From contig JAFSQZ010000037.1 of assembly GCA_017446355.1 (NCBI GenBank), positions 1 to 6,763 on the forward strand: a DNA stretch of 6,763 nt. The letters run 5' to 3'. The notes beneath the pieces were generated by a model. That model saw only the letters and a program-made list of their open reading frames with translations, searched no databases and was not told the origin of the DNA. The position numbers and the translations under genes are program-made. This document shows positions 4,654-6,763 of the stretch, piece after piece. The stretch's first letter is position 1, and each line of letters starts with the position of its first letter. The stretch comes from Neisseriaceae bacterium. Lineage in GTDB: Bacteria; Pseudomonadota; Gammaproteobacteria; Burkholderiales; Neisseriaceae.

Positions 4654-6763
4654 ATGCATCATATTGTTATAGGATTAGCTCAACAAGGATTTGACTGTTT
4701 AAATCAATTAAAACACCTGTGCGATGATGGGTTAAGCAAACAGCAAAAACCCATATTTTTTCATATGGGTTTTTCCGAAAAAAATATTGATGCACAAGGT
4801 ATTGAAGTCATTTCTCTTCCAACCAAATCACGTCAAGATGGTTCAGTGGCAACAGCTGTTCTGATTAAAAAAACACTGGGCGCGGAACAAGTAGAAAAAG
4901 TAAAAACACAAATTCCTGTTTCACGCCGAGCGTATGCAGAATCTTTCAAAAAACACGGCAATATATTGTGGAAAAAGCTCAATCCATATTGCAAAAATGG
5001 AAACATCTTCCACATTATCGCTGATCTTTCCGCTTGTGATGCCACTGGTGTTTTATTTGATATTTTATCTGGCTTATCTGCCCATTCTGACCATATTCAT
5101 ATCAATGTATATGGTTTGCACCCTATTGATTCACTTTCAGAAAAAAGTCGTGCGCACATTTATGCCACCTTACTTGAATGCAGAGCATTTGCCCGTGATA
5201 ACATTTCTTTTTTAATGTATCCCTATAAAAGCAAACAAGCTGAACAAGATACATTGATAACTTGTGCGCATCATATTTTGAATACCGTTAATGTTAAAGT
5301 ATTTGGCGGTTTTCCTAAAAATGCTGTTCCAGAACAGCATATTTTCGCGGAACTTAAAGAACTTACCGTGTCAGTTGATACACAAAAAATGTATGTGTCT
5401 ATGTCGCGTCAAAACGCGATACGGATTACAGAAAAACTTTTCTTTGCCCAAAGTGAAGAAAAGTTTGATTTACCAGAATGTTTTAACTATTTGTTTGACG
5501 ATAAAAAATGGCGACTGCATGACGACTTCTTGCATAAAGAAGACAATCCAGATAATCCCACTTCATACAAGTTAAACAGCATAGAAAAAGAATGGAAAGA
5601 TCGTGCCAATTTCTGCCTAAAAAACATTGAAGAAAGCAGAGAAAGCAATTGGCGCAAACAAATACAAAATGCCTATGATTTGATGCAAGAAACCTATATG
5701 CAACACTTTCACGGTAAAGGTGTTGGCGTTTTCTATGCCATCAATGAAAATATGATTGAAAAGTTTGCCGAGCAAATCGTTGCCAACTTGGAACCAGCGG
5801 TTATTTACGAATGGCAAGGCACTTATTCTTCGCTAACGACATTACGTGATTGGATTGGTGAAATCAACGCCAAAATTCAAGAACGTTTAGCAATGTATCA
5901 AAAAAACCGTCAAGCATACGAAAAGCAAGCGAAAACACACCAGCAAAAATACCACAGTATTATTGACGAATACGATCAAACCAATGACAGCAAAACCCAA
6001 AAAAGTATACAGAAAAAACACAGCGTTCAAAGCATTATTGACATTCTAGAACAATATTACGTTGCCGATTGTTATGTTAAATCCACCAATTTTGGTTGTG
6101 GCGTTTTGGATTACACCATTAAAAAATTAACCGAACAACAAAACAACATCAATCAATGTATTGTTGATGCGAAAAACAAATTTTCAGGCTACCTGAACCA
6201 TTCATCTAATAAGCTGTCTGTGCAAAAACATCTTGACACTGCTGGTGAAGTGGAAATGCAAGCTTCTGTGGACACCAATCTACAAAGCTTGATGCCCAAA
6301 AGCTTTTTTGATACAGAAACACAACTGTATCCAGAAATGTGCGAAAACATTATTCTCCGAATTGACTCTTCTCGCGGTATAAAAGCAGTTTTAAATGAAT
6401 TTGATGCGTCTATTCTCGCCAATGAAATCGCGCAAATTTTGGTTGCCAAACACCCATTTTTTCTCAACAAACCCGAAGAAATGGAAAAAATACTCTTTTG
6501 GCGAAGCATTGCCGATGTATTGGTGGCAGGAAAAAAAGAACTGCAAAGCGTTTTAGATAAATGGCAAAAAGAACACCATAATGAAGACATTCATTATGCT
6601 TACTGGATTGTACCGCCCTGCCCTTTTAAACAAGGCGTCTTGGATCACGCGCTAGAAGTTTGTCAAAACTATGCGCCCACCGCGCAACTTGTTTTAAATT
6701 CGGAAATGACACCATACAGCGTTCGTTACCAAGAAATGACGCATTTATCTTTGGAAAAAATAA
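4654..6763 (+). CDS. Large tubulin-like (Tubulin_2/FtsZ-like) protein with degenerate nucleotide loops, 3' truncated by window edge
   Basis: One uninterrupted frame of 703 codons runs from the ATG to the window edge with no stop, so the protein is longer than what is seen. The N-terminus, HHIVIGLAQQGFDCLNQL, has the strand-loop-helix layout of tubulin/FtsZ-like proteins, where IGLGGTG is usual. At 118-136 the segment IFHIIADLSACDATGVLFD aligns by pattern with the signature SLAGGTGSGMFLD of large bacterial tubulin-like proteins, at about the position the tubulin signature has in FtsZ. In both loops most glycines are lost (AQQG for GGTG, SACDATG for AGGTGSG), so GTP binding by the normal mode is doubtful. 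Next comes a Rossmann-like strand, HINVYGLHP (139-147). The middle (roughly 305-520) is charged and helical, with likely coiled coil at about 403-435 and 485-510. Near the edge a mixed domain with YWIVPPCPF and PYSVRYQEM appears, like the C-terminal part of that family. There is no signal peptide or membrane segment, so it should be cytoplasmic. The family call rests on pattern alone; another large Rossmann-type protein remains possible. Confidence 0.5.
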   Translation, partial: MHHIVIGLAQQGFDCLNQLKHLCDDGLSKQQKPIFFHMGFSEKNIDAQGIEVISLPTKSRQDGSVATAVLIKKTLGAEQVEKVKTQIPVSRRAYAESFKKHGNILWKKLNPYCKNGNIFHIIADLSACDATGVLFDILSGLSAHSDHIHINVYGLHPIDSLSEKSRAHIYATLLECRAFARDNISFLMYPYKSKQAEQDTLITCAHHILNTVNVKVFGGFPKNAVPEQHIFAELKELTVSVDTQKMYVSMSRQNAIRITEKLFFAQSEEKFDLPECFNYLFDDKKWRLHDDFLHKEDNPDNPTSYKLNSIEKEWKDRANFCLKNIEESRESNWRKQIQNAYDLMQETYMQHFHGKGVGVFYAINENMIEKFAEQIVANLEPAVIYEWQGTYSSLTTLRDWIGEINAKIQERLAMYQKNRQAYEKQAKTHQQKYHSIIDEYDQTNDSKTQKSIQKKHSVQSIIDILEQYYVADCYVKSTNFGCGVLDYTIKKLTEQQNNINQCIVDAKNKFSGYLNHSSNKLSVQKHLDTAGEVEMQASVDTNLQSLMPKSFFDTETQLYPEMCENIILRIDSSRGIKAVLNEFDASILANEIAQILVAKHPFFLNKPEEMEKILFWRSIADVLVAGKKELQSVLDKWQKEHHNEDIHYAYWIVPPCPFKQGVLDHALEVCQNYAPTAQLVLNSEMTPYSVRYQEMTHLSLEKI
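6186..6197 (+). repeat. Eikenella-type DNA uptake sequence in the tubulin-like gene (AGGCTACCTGAA)
   Basis: The 12-mer AGGCTACCTGAA differs by one base from the Simonsiella-type DUS and equals the dialect described for Eikenella. It is read in frame as part of Ser-Gly-Tyr-Leu-Asn, the same reading phase as the DUS inside murF (Ser-Gly-Cys-Leu-Lys). It may be a mutated local DUS or a trace of transferred DNA. Confidence 0.6.

Noticed and set aside
4833..6590. Several open frames on both strands within 4833-6590 (for example minus 6189-6590 and plus 4934-5215).
   Set aside because: They all lie inside the intact 703-codon plus-strand frame, show no family motifs and lack ribosome binding sites, so they are shadows.

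Overview
The window most likely comes from a naturally transformable member of the Neisseriaceae. It is AT-rich and carries repeated copies of the DNA uptake sequence (DUS) in the forms AGGCAGCCTGAA and AGGCTGCCTGAA, dialects described for Kingella and Simonsiella and their relatives, plus one copy of the Eikenella-type AGGCTACCTGAA. The AT-rich composition and Simonsiella-like DUS fit a Simonsiella/Alysiella/Kingella-like organism, but the genus cannot be fixed from this window alone.

Layout. Bases 1-2847 read rightward and begin inside the peptidoglycan-precursor part of a division and cell wall (dcw) cluster: the C-terminal four fifths of murF, then a complete mraY, then a small gene for a secreted MORN-repeat protein. 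murD or ftsW, the usual next dcw genes, do not follow. A rho-independent terminator (2859-2891) and an inverted DUS pair (3017-3051) close this unit. Bases 3072-4171 read leftward and hold a Ras-like GTPase of the MglA/COG2229 type followed by a CheX-type phosphatase-fold protein, transcribed from a clear promoter at 4206-4234. A 482-base divergent intergenic region (4172-4653) contains that promoter, a perfect AT-only hairpin, one palindromic DUS and two TATAAT hexamers facing right. From 4654 to the right edge a single open frame of 703 codons runs off the window. It looks like a bacterial tubulin-like protein of the large Tubulin_2/FtsZ-like type, with badly degenerate glycine-rich nucleotide loops and long helical insertions.

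How the parts may work together. murF and mraY make the last cytoplasmic precursor and lipid I. The GTPase and CheX-like gene form a probable two-gene operon. They are divergent to the tubulin-like gene, and together the three could form a polarity or cytoskeletal module in a lineage known for unusual cell shapes and gliding. That link is inferred from gene order alone. The large tubulin-like gene with lost nucleotide motifs, next to an MglA-like GTPase and an orphan CheX protein, is the most interesting part of the window.
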